Position numbers and translations under genes: made by a program
Part shown: positions 35,691 through 48,126 of the stretch, in pieces
How positions within the stretch are numbered: position 1 is the first letter of the stretch
How the letters are laid out: each line of letters starts with the position of its first letter
From: Epiperipatus broadwayi
Lineage: Eukaryota > Onychophora > Udeonychophora > Euonychophora > Peripatidae
DNA length: 64,000 nucleotides
Assembly (NCBI GenBank): GCA_028023455.1
Contig: JAQFVV010000254.1
Span: 496,001 to 560,000 of the forward strand
Direction: 5' to 3'
Notes under the pieces: model-generated
What the model was told of the DNA's origin: nothing
Databases searched by the model: none
The model's input: only the letters and a program-made list of their open reading frames with translations

Positions 35691-37125
35691 CATTTTAAAA
35701 AAATATCCGACATTAGTCATGTCAGTTTCATGTCATTTAAAGCAGATTCGTGGTTCAATGATAGAGTAGTTTTCTGGTAAAAAAAAATTTTCTAGGTCAA
35801 TTTCTGCCTGGAAAGAAAAAAAACAAATTCCTTCTAGAGGTTTGAAGGTATGAAAAAATCTTTGTTTATAGCTAAATGAAAATAGGTTGATTAATTTTCC
35901 ACAGTGGTGGTTTATTTTTAAGCCCTTTAATATTTTGGCACTGATAATATTTGATTTTTTAGAGATGGCAAAAAAATAATTTTTTTTCTGTGTCACAAAA
36001 TGTTAATTAGACTACATTAAAAATGGGCATCAGCTCCTTGCTATTAGTTGGTCTTACAAGTTGGTGTGGCTGTAGAATAACCAATGGAGAAAAATCATTC
36101 TATATGTATAGTAACTTCTCTGTATAAAATACTTTTGAGTATGATTAGATAGGAGAGGATTACAATCAATAGTAACATTTGATAAAAGTGAAAGACAAAA
36201 AGAATAGGGAGTTAAATGCTAAGGTTAGGGTTTTTGTAAAATTGGAAATCACTGATTTCTCAATATGACACTAGATGGCAGTAAAGTAGAATTTCTTTTG
36301 TCTTTACACTTACATTTCATTAATGTTAGCTATGCAATATTTTCCACTCTCTCACACTCAATTTATTTTAATATTTCAATTTTAAAACAGTGTCATAAAA
36401 CTTTAATCAACTTTTTGCACCATGAAAATAAAATAAATTGAAACACTTTTGTTTAAATTGATTAAAGTATTAATAAAGAGAGCCATGCTGATAGAAAATT
36501 TGATATGTCTCATTGCATGCAGATGCCAACATTTACTTTTTTTTTCATTTCATACAGAATTCTATTAATATTACTTTTAACAGTTGTAGTGAGGGGAAGA
36601 TCTTTTTCAAATTAAAATGTATAACAATTCTATCCACCTTGACTCTACAAAATTTTAAATGAAATAGTTATATATTATCTTGTATATGTACATATTTCAA
36701 TGATATTCATTCATATAGTTCAGAAATGTGCAATGGAATAAACATTTTAAATATATATATAAATTTAAGTTATTCTAGGTATTAATGTTATCTGACAAGT
36801 GAGATGGTTCCAAAATGCATGCATCATGAGGGAAAATGGTCTGCCTTTCTATACTGTTGTGTTATTTGTGCGACAATAGAGTTGAGATGACAGTGCATTG
36901 ATAAAAAAAACAATAAACAACTTGAAAATACACATTTATATATATTAAGATACACTTAGAAAATTCCACTCCATTTTCTTAAAATTTATAAAGATATCTG
37001 AAAAAGGCAAATAAATCATAAAAAGGGCACTTTACACTAAACTAGCACTCATCTCTTGACTTAGGTTACCATATTTTATAATTGTCTTAATCATTAGTTC
37101 AGTATTTATTAATACTAAAATATTA
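35691..37125. other. AT-rich spacer
   Basis: Nothing coding was recognised. About 37030-37070 (minus strand) has a strongly decayed hammerhead-F-like stretch with GATGAGTGCTAGTTTAG. Confidence 0.5.
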
Positions 37126-37420
37126 TTTTGATTTACAAGTGTCAAACTTTCTGCTCTCACAACTTTAATGCCATCCACTTTAGATAAATATATTAATGAT
37201 TATTACTAGCCATTTGTTAAGCTAAAAATTACAATATATCATTTATAGCCAGATATAAACTTTCACTATTGTTTTTACTACAGTTTGATCTACAAGTGTC
37301 AAACTTTCTGCCCTCATAACTTTGACACCATCCATTTCTGATAAATACATTAATGATCATCAGCTAATCATTTTTAAATTAAAGATTATTAGTAGTCTAG
37401 TCATAAATTTTAATCCTTAT
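37126..37420. repeat. Two tandem units of about 157 bp
   Basis: TTACAAGTGTCAAACTTTCT at 37133 and TACAAGTGTCAAACTTTCTG at about 37291 start two similar units (CCATCCA, GATAAATAyATTAATGAT). A diverged third copy is at 6835-6960. Confidence 0.75.
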
Positions 37421-38889
37421 ACAAAGATTAATATGTCATTTTTAATTATTCCACTTTAATATGTATAATAAGAATAACACACAGAGAAACGGATATATTA
37501 AATTTTAGCTGAGTTTAAAGTTTGTATTTGGGCTCAACGTAATTTCTAGTTTACTAAATGATTAATAATAAATTACTAAAGTATTTATCTGAAGCGATCA
37601 GTATCAAAGTTTTAAGTGCAAAAATTTCCAAGTATAATATATTTGTAAAATTGTTTCATTAAAAGTAAAAAAAAGATAAAATTATATTTACTGTGATGAA
37701 ATTAATTTTAAAACATTGACGCATTCTAGTTATTTTTCTAATTTATTTTTTATATTTACATTAAATATAAATTAAAATTTATATAGTTTCTTTTATTAGA
37801 CTGTCACAAATCTTTCGATTATAATCTGTAAGACAATATATATTAATTTACTTTTACAAATAAATACATATATTGCCTATCAATTTAAATTATGGCCTCA
37901 TTCTCTAAACATTCAAATATTTCGATTTTAATGTTAGAACATTGGATAATGTACAATGCTAATATCATTTGAATGAGACTGGTTTAGTGAATAATAAGTT
38001 TATTGTACATAGAAATCCATACTTCTAGAAATTTTCTTTGCCCACTTAAACATTCCTTTTTCATGGTTGCTTTAAACCCTTATATATCTTTCCATTTGAT
38101 GGCACATTTGCAAATTATATAATCATTAATTCGTTATGCGACAAAAATATATTATATGTCTTATCTAAGCTTCACAGAATATAACTCAGCTACCGTGAGC
38201 GTATATATATATGTTCACACACAATTACAATTTTTATTTTATAATTTATTTTGTATATTGTTAATAAATAATCATAAAGAACTATGATTATTTTCATTCC
38301 AGGACAATACCATAATGTAAAAATCAAAGATAAAGACAAAATATTAAAGTTATGAATCTAAGAAGAAAAAAAAAGATTGAGATTACAATGGCTGTGTAAA
38401 TAAAAAAGAAAAATGTGGTTGTGCAAGCACATAATCCCATTGTTACTGTTAGAGACAATAAATGACAGTTGAAATAAGAGGCCATCTATGATAGGTCCCC
38501 ATATAACCTAAAGTGTCTGAAGATATCGTTACATAAATAAGTCTTCGCTTTTAAAAAAAAAAAAAATTGAAAATCTGACATCGCAAATCTAATAAGTTAT
38601 CTGTTGATAGAATAATTATCAGTCAACTATGATTTTAAAACAACTTTACATTTTGTCTCAAGAGTAAATGTAAATATTTAACGTGATTAGACAGTTACAT
38701 CGTAAAGAAAAAGTGATTAAAATTTATTTGATCCAGTTAAGAAAGTTCAATTTTAAAAATCTAGTTTAATATTTCATATCATATAGATTAGTAACAGCTC
38801 AGTATTATCAAACACAGATCCCCTCTCCCTAAAAATGTATTTTTAATTAATTGACAATTTTTATGTTATAATAATAGAAAAATAATTTT
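37421..38889. other. AT-rich spacer
   Basis: No gene or family repeat was recognised. Confidence 0.55.
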
Positions 38890-38993
38890 ATATGGGCGAT
38901 TTGAACATAGATATGCAAGCTCCCTTCAGCTATCCTCTCTATCTCATATAATCGATACACATGACCACACACATATAAAACAGATAAATGATC

Positions 38994-39037
38994 TCCAATA
39001 TAAATATTTTATGCTAAATCAGGACTCATCAGTTGGT
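38994..39037 (-). ncRNA. Hammerhead relic, family F left arm
   Basis: ACCAA, CTGATGA, GTCCTGATTTAGCAT, AAAATATTTATA, TTGGA. G12 has become A and stem II is weakened, so it should be inactive. The 44-nt length is kept. Confidence 0.55.
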
Positions 39038-39339
39038 CCAAATCATTATATCTCACACATACATATGTATAACTAGTATTCGGTTTATATTAAGATAGCA
39101 AATCTTCAAACTTTGATGGACAGGTTTCAAGCTACTCCACCCTCCAACTCTTTAGCCGTCCACAACATTGAACATATGATGATAATACGCGTACCATCAT
39201 CAGATTTTCAATGATGTAGATGACTGAAGAGTTGGAGGGTGGAGTAGAATGAAGCCTGTCCATCAAAGTTTGAAGATTTTCTATCTTAATATAAACCAAG
39301 CACTGGTTATATATATGTGTGTGGGTGGTGATGATCTGG

Positions 39340-39383
39340 ACCAACTGATGAGTGCTGGTTCAGCATAAAATACATATATTGGA
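39340..39383 (+). ncRNA. Hammerhead motif with G12 to A, family F right arm
   Basis: ACCAA, CTGATGA, GTGCTGGTTCAGCAT, AAAATACATATA, TTGGA. Stems I and II and the CTGATGA core are good, but GAAA has become AAAA, which should stop cleavage. Confidence 0.6.
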
Positions 39384-39851
39384 GCTATTTCACACGTGGT
39401 CATGTGTATAGATGTTATAAAATAAAGCGAATAGCTGAAGAGAGCTCGAAAGTCTGTGTTCAAATCTCCCATATTACATTCAAACTCCAAGTATATGAAT
39501 TATGTTTGTATTTCAAAAATATTAAATATAGCTTAAGATTGTAATAAAAAAGTGTATACGGAGAATTCTTACTGTCGTTTTTTTTTTTATGTTTTCCACA
39601 AAAATCATCAACGATTATACGTATTAAATATTTTAAAAAGTTTTTAGATTCTTTGAAATTATCCAACTTCAGAAATATCCCCATGTAAACACGTCGTTCA
39701 TCAAAGAAGTATTCAGTTAAAATCCCATATATAGAATTTTTAATTAATAACATTTTTTAAAATAAGTATCATTAAAGAAAATTCAGATTTTAATTTGCAC
39801 GGATTTGTAGCAAAGGATGAAGTAAAGTGAAATATAAATTATATAAGTTAA

Positions 39852-39946
39852 GCATTGGTGGTCGAGAGGTGAGTGACAGCTGTTTTACAAGCAGTTGTCC
39901 CGGGTTAGCGGGTTCGTTTCCCGGCTGATGCTATGACATATGAGAA
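39852..39946 (+). repeat. tRNA-like short retroposon, TAC subfamily
   Basis: GCATTGGTGGTCGAGAGG, then the anticodon arm CTGTTTTACAAGCAG, an inserted TTAGCGGG block and the T-arm CGGGTTCGTTTCCCG, ending GGCTGATGC to match the 5' end. The family tail TATGACATATGAG follows. The extra block enlarges the variable region and is shared with 11241-11337. Confidence 0.75.
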
Positions 39947-40799
39947 TATATATATAAATTATATAATACACACATATAAATATTGTGTGTATATGAAAAC
40001 GCAGTTTGGAAGAATACTTGTATATGTGATTCATTATTTTTACTAGAGCAAACATTTTATGAACATTTCACCTGCCATCATTTGGATATCACATATAGCT
40101 TAATAGCTCTTAATACTGAACCATCCTTACAATCAAAATAATGACAGGTTATATGACACTGGAATGTTTTCATTATTGCAATAATAAATTATCATATATA
40201 TATATAAGAGTTCAAAAATTGTAACCACACTTTTTATTCATGAAAATCTTTTTAATATAGATATAGAAAATCTGAAGAAGCACCACATTAGCTTCTTTTT
40301 GTGTGTGTGCAGCATTTTATCACTGTGAATCATTAATTTTCTCTTTAATCATCTTTACGGAAGTCTAGAAAAAACCTTGCATTCTAATCATGCATGTTTT
40401 ATATCATCTTGTAAATCATTTCCTATAGTCTTCAGAAGAAAAAAAAACATGGCAGTCTGTTTTATAATTATTTTTTTCTTGATGATTTTAGAAAATATTT
40501 TTTACAAAAAAAATTTTTTATAATGAAAAAACAAATCCATTAAAGTAGAAGAATTTTAATTCAGGATAAATTTTAAGTATATATAATTTAAATTATTATA
40601 TGCATTATATTTTTTAAAATTATAAAATTAATTATAGCATGAAAATTTATCATTATAAATGAACCATTATAACATGTATTATATTTTAAAAAATTAGTTT
40701 GTGAAAAAAATAGGCCAAATTATAATATAAATAATATGTATGTTTTTGTTCTTTTTGTAAATATTTATACATATACATATTATATAAAAATAATAAGTA
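39947..40799. other. AT-rich spacer
   Basis: No gene or repeat was recognised. Confidence 0.55.
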
Positions 40800-41165
40800 T
40801 AATAATGCTCAAGGTAATGGGTTTATAAGTAATCATTAGAAACTAATCAACATTTATACAATCCCAATATACTAATCAACAATCTCAAACTTTTGTCTGC
40901 GTTCAGAACAGGTGACTTTTACCTTTTTTGTTTTTTATTTACGGAGGTTTATTTAAACTTCTTTGTATCAATAATTTCAATTTCTGTCGTCAAGTTGCAA
41001 ACCTTTAGTGTCTATATAAATATATTGGATCATAAATAAAGAATGGGATTCCACTTTTAGTATGGAATTCCACCTGTATTGTTAAAAGAAGGTTGCCTTG
41101 ACAAAAGTTTGAGATTATTGATTAGTATCTTAGAATTGCCTAGGTGTTGATTGATTTCTAATGGA
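40800..41165. repeat. Foldback element, family D
   Basis: CAATCTCAAACTTTTGTC (about 40882) pairs with GACAAAAGTTTGAGATT (about 41099), and the outer TAATCATTAGAAACTAATCA with TGATTGATTTCTAATGG. A second copy is at 45060-45440, sharing GGAATCCCACTTTTA and AAGGCAACCTTCTTTTAAC in inverse orientation. Confidence 0.75.
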
Positions 41166-41645
41166 TATTACATTCAATATTTTCATATTATATGATGAAA
41201 TTAAAGCTTATTTGAGTTATGCTTTCACCAATGATGAATGTTCTTTCATCGATATGTTGGAAATTAAAACAGAATAATACATGGTGTAATCCAAATAAGA
41301 CTTTATATAGATATATGTATGTGCACCAATATGCACTTGTGTTTAAATCAATCACAATAAGATGCTTTCTTATTCTGGTTTGCTCCTTTATAAATATTAT
41401 TATTAAAATAAATATTTGAAAATGAATTGTATTAAAAATGTTTATTTTGTTAGAAAGAAAGATCCTCTTAATAAAGTTCTCCTATGTCACCATATATATT
41501 GATTATTTTAATTCTCCCATTTTGATCAAAAACTATTATTAAAAATGACTAATGGGTATTTCTGTAAATCACTTTTTCATAATTAGATATAGATTAATTT
41601 TAAAACATGCCAAAATATGTAATTTATGAATAAATTTAAAATTAA
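41166..41645. other. AT-rich spacer
   Basis: No gene or repeat was recognised. Confidence 0.55.
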
Positions 41646-41659
41646 TAACTTTAAAAATA

Positions 41660-41869
41660 AGCAAAACTCTCCATACAGTAGTGCCACTCAGTGCAAGCCA
41701 GAGTAGTCAATAGATGAGTAGGCACTAGATAGGGATTTTATGCACAAGCCTTCTGGCACCCATTGATTACTCTGGCTTGCACTGAGTGGCACTACTGTGT
41801 GGAGAGTTTTGCTCATTTTAACAGCTTGTGAAAGCATAAGAAATGATGATCATATGATGTTTAGTAAAT
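41660..41869. mobile_element. Family B element, kernel deleted
   Basis: Perfect arms (CAAAACTCTCCATACAGTAG, CACTCAGTGCAAGCCAGAGT and their inverse) surround a short loop lacking the kernel. The right end has the family tail. Direct repeats TAACTTTAAAAATA at 41646-41659 and 41870-41883 bound it. It shows that the arms alone persist and may be mobile. Confidence 0.82.
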
Positions 41870-41883
41870 TAACTTTAAAAATA

Positions 41884-42561
41884 TATGAAGTCTTTATTTT
41901 TGTTGATCCTTACTACCTTTTATCATCATTGTTTTTTATGATTTATTAGTATTAGGAAGCATTTTAATATTTACTTTTTTTATGAAAATTGTGTCTTCAA
42001 CAAATGCATAAAAACTCAAAATGGAGTTGAATATAAAAAGAAGTTAAACTATATGAAATAGAATTGAAATTGGCTAAGATTTTTCTAGCTGTGAATAAAT
42101 ACACAAACCCATCACTTTACATCAACAAACTAAAATAATAAAATAGACTATTTGTTGAATTTTTATATAACAAATTACATGCTTAGTCTGTTAATTGTAC
42201 TGAAATTTTGAAGAGGAAGTAATATTTGAGCCAGATGTAAGTATGACATTATTAGTTATGAAATCATAATTAATTAAACAAAGTATCAAGATTATATCTC
42301 ATTTTTTAATAATCTTTGCATTGATAATCAATTTAGAAGTAAAATAATTATAAATGTTAAATATTAAATAAACGCAGTATTAATGCACATGACGTAGAAC
42401 TGAAGTTGACTAAGCGCCCTCTAGTTGTGAATAAAAACATAAATCTACTATTAAAAGTGCATGGAATAGATAATCTGTTCTATTCTTTATAATTTGCTGA
42501 CATAAAGATAATAATAAAAGAAGCTTAGATAAATCCAATTCCATTACATAAATGCTATCAA
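41884..42561. other. AT-rich spacer with a dispersed fragment
   Basis: About 42060-42110 and 42395-42450 share GAAxTTGxCTAAG, then CTAG.TGTGAATAAA. No gene was recognised. Confidence 0.5.
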
Positions 42562-42647
42562 GTGTTGGTGGCCGAGTGGTTAGCACAGCTGCCTTACAAG
42601 CAGATGTCCCGGGTTCACTTCCCAGCCGTTGCTTTGACACATAAAAA
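42562..42647 (+). repeat. tRNA-like short retroposon, TAC anticodon
   Basis: GTGTTGGTGGCCGAGTGG, a D-arm TTAGCACAGC, an anticodon arm CTGCCTTACAAGCAG, a T-arm CCGGGTTCACTTCCC-like, then CTTTGACACAT and an A-run. It lacks the extra block of 11241 and 39852, so it is intermediate between the TCC and TAC groups. Confidence 0.75.
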
Positions 42648-44092
42648 AATGTTACGGCTACCCTTATTTAAGATTTATAATTATTTGACTTCTAATTGAT
42701 GCAAAAATTATTAAAAATGAGATATAGTTTCTATAGTTTGATTAATTAATTGTGATTACATAATTAGTAATGCTATGTTTACATTTGGATTAAATATTAT
42801 TACCACCCTGAAATTTTAGTATTGTTAGCAAACTAATTTTATTAATATCAAAAATGTAAGGAAGAGATAGTCCATTGTTTTCTTCATAGTTTTCTGGCAT
42901 AAAGATTTATTTAATCACAGCTAGATAGGAGTTTAAATAACTCCAATTTTTTATATATATGCATATATTAAACTGTAAATGCGTGTAGATAATTGGTTAT
43001 ATTCAATTGGATATGGAAAGGCTATGTTATTTTGTATACACGTTGTTTGCTAACTAGTTGAATTTTACTTGAGAAGGTCTATTTGTTAATAGATGAAACC
43101 ATAATTGTGAGAGAATTTTAGTAAAATTTTATTTTTTGGATAGTATGGTAATGTTATATGATTTTCAATTTATTATATATATATATGCAAATAAGAAAAA
43201 AATAATTACTCCATTATAGTGCAATATCTTCTCCAGTGTCCTTTCACAAAAAAAAGAATGAAAGGGAAGATTACTAATTAGCTGGTTACTTAATTTCTAA
43301 ATAATATTAGATATTCATTTAATAATAAATGATTAATGACTAATTATAGTAGACTTTTAATGTTCTAATCATTACTTTATAGATCCTTATATATATATAT
43401 TAATTCTAATATTCTCAACGGATAAATCCTTGTAAAAAAAAAAAAAAAACTAAAGAGCTAACATTTCAGCACAATCGCGAGTACAAAGAATTGTTAATTA
43501 CAATTATTAATAAAGCAATACAAATATATTACTTGTTTATAATTGCATAATAACAAATAACACTAAAAATGTTTTCATTCCCATTGCTGAACATTAGGCA
43601 ATTATACATAAATGGCAACTTTGTATTGAGTTTCTTTATTGATAGTTGTGATATGTTTTTATATATAAATTCTGGCTAACATTATATATATATATGGAAC
43701 ATTATGCATATATACATGGAAAAAACTATTGGAAGGTAAAATATTTTTAAAAACTTCTCAACCAGTGGAGTTTGAGAATGAGGAGAAAATAACAAAGAAA
43801 AAAAACAACAACTTTAAATCCCACCATGCACATTCTTATGATTTGAGAAAGAAGAAGCTCTGAGGAAAGTATTTGTTATTGTACTGAAATGTCAGCTGTT
43901 TAGCTATTATATTTTTACTACACATAAGCTCTGTGAAATAATACTACGAATTCATCATTTATCCATGAAAATATTAAAATTAATGTATATAAATCTGCAG
44001 GCATATATTATAATAAAACTATAATAAAATAAATATGTAATAAACACTAAAATGTACATAATTTATGGAGCACAATGGCACAGGAGAATTTA
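42648..44092. other. AT-rich spacer
   Basis: No gene or repeat family was recognised. Confidence 0.55.
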
Positions 44093-44107
44093 TATTCATG
44101 GTTTATA

Positions 44108-44669
44108 ATATAGGGTATATGAGCACAGACTTTCAGATGACCCATCACTCTCCACTCTATCTAATAACACTGATACACTCAAGCACATATATGCTGAAAA
44201 GATAAATAATCACCAATATACGTATTTCATGCTAAACCAGCAATCATCAATTGGTCCAGATTATCATCTCCAACACATATATACTATAAGTGCTAAGATA
44301 CATATTAAGATAGACAATCGTCATACTTTAATGGACAGGCTCCAATCTACTACACACTCCAACTCTTCAACCGTCCATCCAATTGAAAATCTGATGATGG
44401 AATGCTCAATGGCCACCCTGAGGCCAAGATTCTTGTCACACCCATGTTGACCTAAGGTCAATCTGAACTCCACATGTACAGGACATAATCCATTTAATAC
44501 ATATGCAAGGATGGGCAGACATCTCTACAATGTAATAACTGAAACACAGGCTTATTATATACCTGTGTCTATATATGTGTAATATAGGGTATATGAGCAC
44601 AGACTTTCAGATGACCCATCACTCTCCACTCTATCTAATAACACTGATATACTCAAGCACATATATGCT
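44108..44669. mobile_element. Family F element, direct partial dimer
   Basis: GGGTATATGAGCACAGACTT occurs at 44113 and again at 44587 in the same orientation, giving a unit of 474 bp and about 80 bp of a second unit. Direct repeats TATTCATGGTTTATA at 44093-44107 and 44670-44684 (15 bp) bound it. The part after the arm (GTTGACCTAAGGTCAA, CATGTACAGGACATAATCC) is the same as the loop of the 56.4 kb copy. Confidence 0.85.
44212..44255 (-). ncRNA. Hammerhead motif with C3 to T, family F
   Basis: Minus strand: ACCAA, TTGATGA, TTGCTGGTTTAGCAT, GAAATACGTATA, TTGGT. GAAA and both outer stems are kept. The first core base is T, which breaks the C3-G8 pair. Confidence 0.6.
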
Positions 44670-44684
44670 TATTCATGGTTTATA

Positions 44685-45059
44685 TTTAGTAGAAATTAAA
44701 CTCATAAACTCTTACAAATGAAATTACGTATTAACATTTCACTAATTGGTGATATTCTTTGAGTATGCATTTAATGATTTTTTTTTAATCATTTTCTTTT
44801 TACATACTTATTTTCTTCATGGTCTGAATTTTAGTCTGTGATTTTTTCTTTCTAAAGAAATCACGAATGATTAAGGAGTCAGTGTTGGCTTGCTTAATGT
44901 ATTCATAACTCATCTGGAAATTAATGTTTATTTTAAAAATCCAACAAGACAGAATATTCTTCCATTTTATAGCATAAATTACCTGTATCCTTTTCATTCT
45001 ATTAACTTTTATATTCTTTTGGAAAATGATGGCTTAAAGTCATTCCTATATGTATATAT
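44685..45059. other. AT-rich spacer
   Basis: No gene or repeat was recognised. Confidence 0.55.
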
Positions 45060-45440
45060 GACAAATCAGTCAACACTTAGACAATCCCAATATGGATAAT
45101 GATCAACAATCTCAATCTGCTGCCAAGGCAACCTTCTTTTAACAATAAGGGTGGAATCCCACTTTTATTTATGGTCCAATACATTTATATAGAAAGTAAA
45201 GATTGAAACTTGCCCACAGAGATTGAAATTATTGATAGCAAGAAGATTAAATAAGCATCTTTAAATAGGGAAACATAACCAGTTCTGAATGCAGACTAAT
45301 AAATAGTCAATTATAACATTCAAACTGCAATTTTAATTTTCAAATTGCAGTCACTGTATTGCTTAAATAGTAAGTGCAATAATGCTCAAGGCTAAATGGA
45401 TTTATAAGTAATCATTAAAATCAGTTAATACTTAGATAAA
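45060..45440. repeat. Family D foldback, second copy
   Basis: Shares CAATCTCAA, AAGGCAACCTTCTTTTAAC, GTGGAATCCCACTTTTA and the right end AATAATGCTCAAGG...TTTATAAGTAATCATT with 40800-41165, in rearranged order. Confidence 0.65.
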
Positions 45441-46090
45441 TATGAAATGGTAAGAATTTAAATCCATTCATGAAGCAAACAAGTATGACCATGTTACTAA
45501 GATAATTCACTAAGCAAAATTCATAAAATAATCATGGCCACCATTTGTTCTATCATTGTGAATCAATTTTATCAAATAAAAGATTATCACTTTTATATCA
45601 CCATTGATTTATTATATAGTAATAAATCACTCATTGATACTTGAATTGTGATCATCTTTTAATTAACAAAATAGACTGGCAATGATATAAAACATGGTGA
45701 ACATTGTTTGCAAGTTCAGTTAAATGACACTTTAGGAATCTTGCTTGTGAATTATTTTCATAACATATTTGATCTTGTTTGTTCCATGAATGGATTTATA
45801 CTTCTAATGTTACATATTTTATAAACTGTAAAATTATTTATGTTCCCATTAAAAAGATCATTATGACTTTTGTATAAAAATGAAAAATCACTACTACTTG
45901 ATTTATTATTATGTAACAAATTGAAAATCGGATAAAAGGAATCATCTTTTATCTGACAAAATAGATTGGCATTAGTATAACAAAATATGGATATTATTTG
46001 TAAGTACATTTAAATGAAACTTTAGTAATCTTGCTTGTGAGTTATCTTAGAAATAAATTCATACTTGTTTGCACCATGAATGGGTTTATA
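45441..46090. repeat. Family E foldback with duplicated right half
   Basis: TCTTGCTTGTGARTTAT ... TTGTTTGYNCCATGAATGG occurs twice (about 45735-45795 and 46025-46085), about 290 bp apart. The left arm 45460-45530 (CATTCATGAAGCAAACAAGT) is their inverse. Confidence 0.65.
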
Positions 46091-46094
46091 TATT

Positions 46095-46580
46095 TTATGA
46101 AAATCAAGTCATATATCATATGACTTAAATTAATAAGCTCATACTACAAATGTAATATAATGAGCATACTAATAGCTCTAAACAAGCTTTTCCAATAAAT
46201 GCCAGAAGAGAAAGTATTTAAGATCTCTATCTAAAATTATCCCTAACCCCAAACTGGTTTCATGCTAATGACTCACCTCAGTGAGGCTCTAGGATATTCA
46301 GACACTAGATCTAAAATAACAACTCAAGTGCAAAATTTATATAATTCTTAACTATTAAGTAAAAAACCTAAAATTTTTAGACTCTATATGTGAAATTTAC
46401 TGTAATGTTTGTTTAGAGCTATTAACATACTCATTATATTATATTATAGCCAACTAGCTTGAAACCATGGTCTAAAGGTTGGAGACAACGAAAGAGATAT
46501 TGAATTCTATCTCTCTCAGCATTTATGTAAACAAAAGCTTGTTAGGAGCTATTGGTAAAGCTCCATCTAGTGATCATATA
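46095..46580. mobile_element. Family C element
   Basis: CATATGACTTAAATTAATAA, AAACAAGCTTTT, a minus-strand kernel and the inverse end AACAAAAGCTTGTTAGGAG match the 15-16 kb cluster. The kernel at 46247-46286 reads CCTCA, CTGAGGT, then GAAAC, CA, GTT, TGGGG. A9 is changed and GTC is GTT, so it is probably inactive. Confidence 0.7.
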
Positions 46581-46689
46581 TATATATATATATTGTTACC
46601 TTCTGAATGATCTACTTTTATACATTTATTACCATTACATATTACATTTTTAAATATATACTAACATTTTTATATTTCAGGTGAGGAGA

Positions 46690-47520
46690 GCATATTAACA
46701 TATAATTCTCCGTGTATATAAATTCCTCCCTTAAAATAATAAAGGGAAATTTTGTTCAGACTTTTTTCACATTCATTAATATCAATATTGTTATTACATT
46801 CATAATAACACTATCATCTGCAAATTCATCCTTCTGTACTAATATTTCCTAGATCATTTATGAAAATTATAAATTAACAGTGCACTAAATATAGAACCTT
46901 GAGGAATGCCATATAATTTTTGTGCTCATTGCTCAATACATTTGATATTTTTGATACAATGTATCTATCATTTAAGAAATTTTTGAAAAAAATGAACATT
47001 TCCCCTCTAATTCCACAATTGAGAATCATTTATTTATGCTCAATAATATCAAAAGCCTTATAAAAATCCTTAAAAAATTAGTTACATACTTTTTTATCAT
47101 TTAAGGCATTATTAATTATATCTTCAAAATTCTCCAATAGCATAGTTATGTTTCTCCCTTTTATGATTCTATATTGGTTTTTTATTTAAAAAATTATTTT
47201 TATTATTTTTTTTTTTAAATTATTTTATAAATATAATTTTCTATTATTTTAGCAATTGAAAGAAGAATAGATTGATAGCAAGATTATTTTTATTGCCAGA
47301 TTCATAAACTGGTTTTACTGTAGATGTTTTTATAATGTAGGAAAGTCACTACATTCTATTATTTTTTTAATCATGTAAATTATAATATCTCATTGAATAT
47401 CAATATTAATTTTTATGGCTGCCATTTTGGTTTTATCTTTATCAAGGCTTATATTAACTCTATATCATGGTTTGAGAGGTCCCTCTATTGGCAAAATAAA
47501 GATATTGCTTGACTACTATA
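46690..47520 (-). pseudogene. Decayed LINE reverse transcriptase
   Basis: Minus strand, in order: STVKPVYESGNKNNLAIN (the KP-Y-SG-K-NYRP region), QYRIIKGRNITMLLENFEDI, FFKDFYKAFDIIEH (motif A, FLDLSKAFD-like), MILNCGIRGEMFIFFKNFL with NDRYIV, a GIPQGS-like stretch, FINDL and a broken FADDSVI. Stops in every block. The style is the Jockey/CR1 superfamily, as at 22.9 kb, but it is not a recent duplicate. The endonuclease part is missing. Confidence 0.75.
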
Positions 47521-47820
47521 AATTTCAAGGTGCATTTAATACATGTTAAAGCCTGTCTTAAAAGTATTTACATATACTTCTTGTGTGCTTAATAAATAAT
47601 TATAACTCTATATTGTTTTATTATTTAATATAAATCTTCTTCATTTAAATTTGGCATAAATATTGAATGAGACAATTATATTTTGTAGCCTTATTTTTTA
47701 TGTATTGATGAGAAAATTATTCAATATGTTTTGAGAAAATTTCTCAAATGTATTTATCAAAGATATTATTCGACATGAATAAAGCATGAAATGAAGGTAA
47801 ATGTTTTAATGCGATTATAA

Positions 47821-48126
47821 CAGCATATTTATCAGTACAAAAAATCTAAAAATGATTTACAGACTGATTCTGTTTTGTCAAATCATGAAAGCAATTGTGG
47901 TCATGAGGTTTATTCTCAAAATATTACTACGGAGTGCAATGAGTCAAATGATTGGAAAAGGAAGTTGAAAGAGGCTTGGTTTATTGCGAAGTCTAAAAAC
48001 ATTATTAATCAGCATAACACTAGTGTTCCACTGAGCATGCATTGGAATATTAACCATTCAGTTCCAGTATATCACCATGATTCTGATATACAGTACCAAA
48101 AGAGCTTGGCAAATTGTTGTTTATAA
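47821..48126 (+). pseudogene. GIY-YIG nuclease C-terminal fragment, Penelope-like
   Basis: An open run of about 101 residues following a stop: SVLSNHESNCGHEV, then NDWKRKLKEAWFIAKSK, NIINQHNTSVPLS and MHWNI. The spacing of H...GH, N-x-KR-x-x-KEA-x-FI, IN and LS-x-x-WN fits the C-terminal half of the GIY-YIG endonuclease fused to reverse transcriptase in Penelope-like elements. That nuclease nicks the target for priming. The GIY-YIG core and the RT itself are not visible upstream. It could also come from another GIY-YIG retroelement. No Met start is used; the frame is simply open. Confidence 0.6.

Larger units (their letters stand above)
38890..39480. mobile_element. Family F palindromic element
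   Basis: The left arm starts GGGCGATTTGAACATAGATA. The arms meet at about 39190 (ACCATCATCAGATTTTCAAT) and the right arm ends AGTCTGTGTTCAAATCTCCC. Hammerhead-like 44-mers lie in opposite orientation at 38994-39037 and 39340-39383. Confidence 0.82.

Noticed and set aside
35733-35996. Minus-strand open frame of 87 codons
   Set aside because: AT-biased composition, no recognisable domain, no splice or start context.
39852-39931. Functional tRNA-Val gene
   Set aside because: The inserted block before the T-arm, the conserved non-tRNA tail and several related copies indicate a retroposon.
42214-42236. Short run EVIFEPD before a GTAAGT donor
   Set aside because: No usable acceptor; too short to separate from chance.
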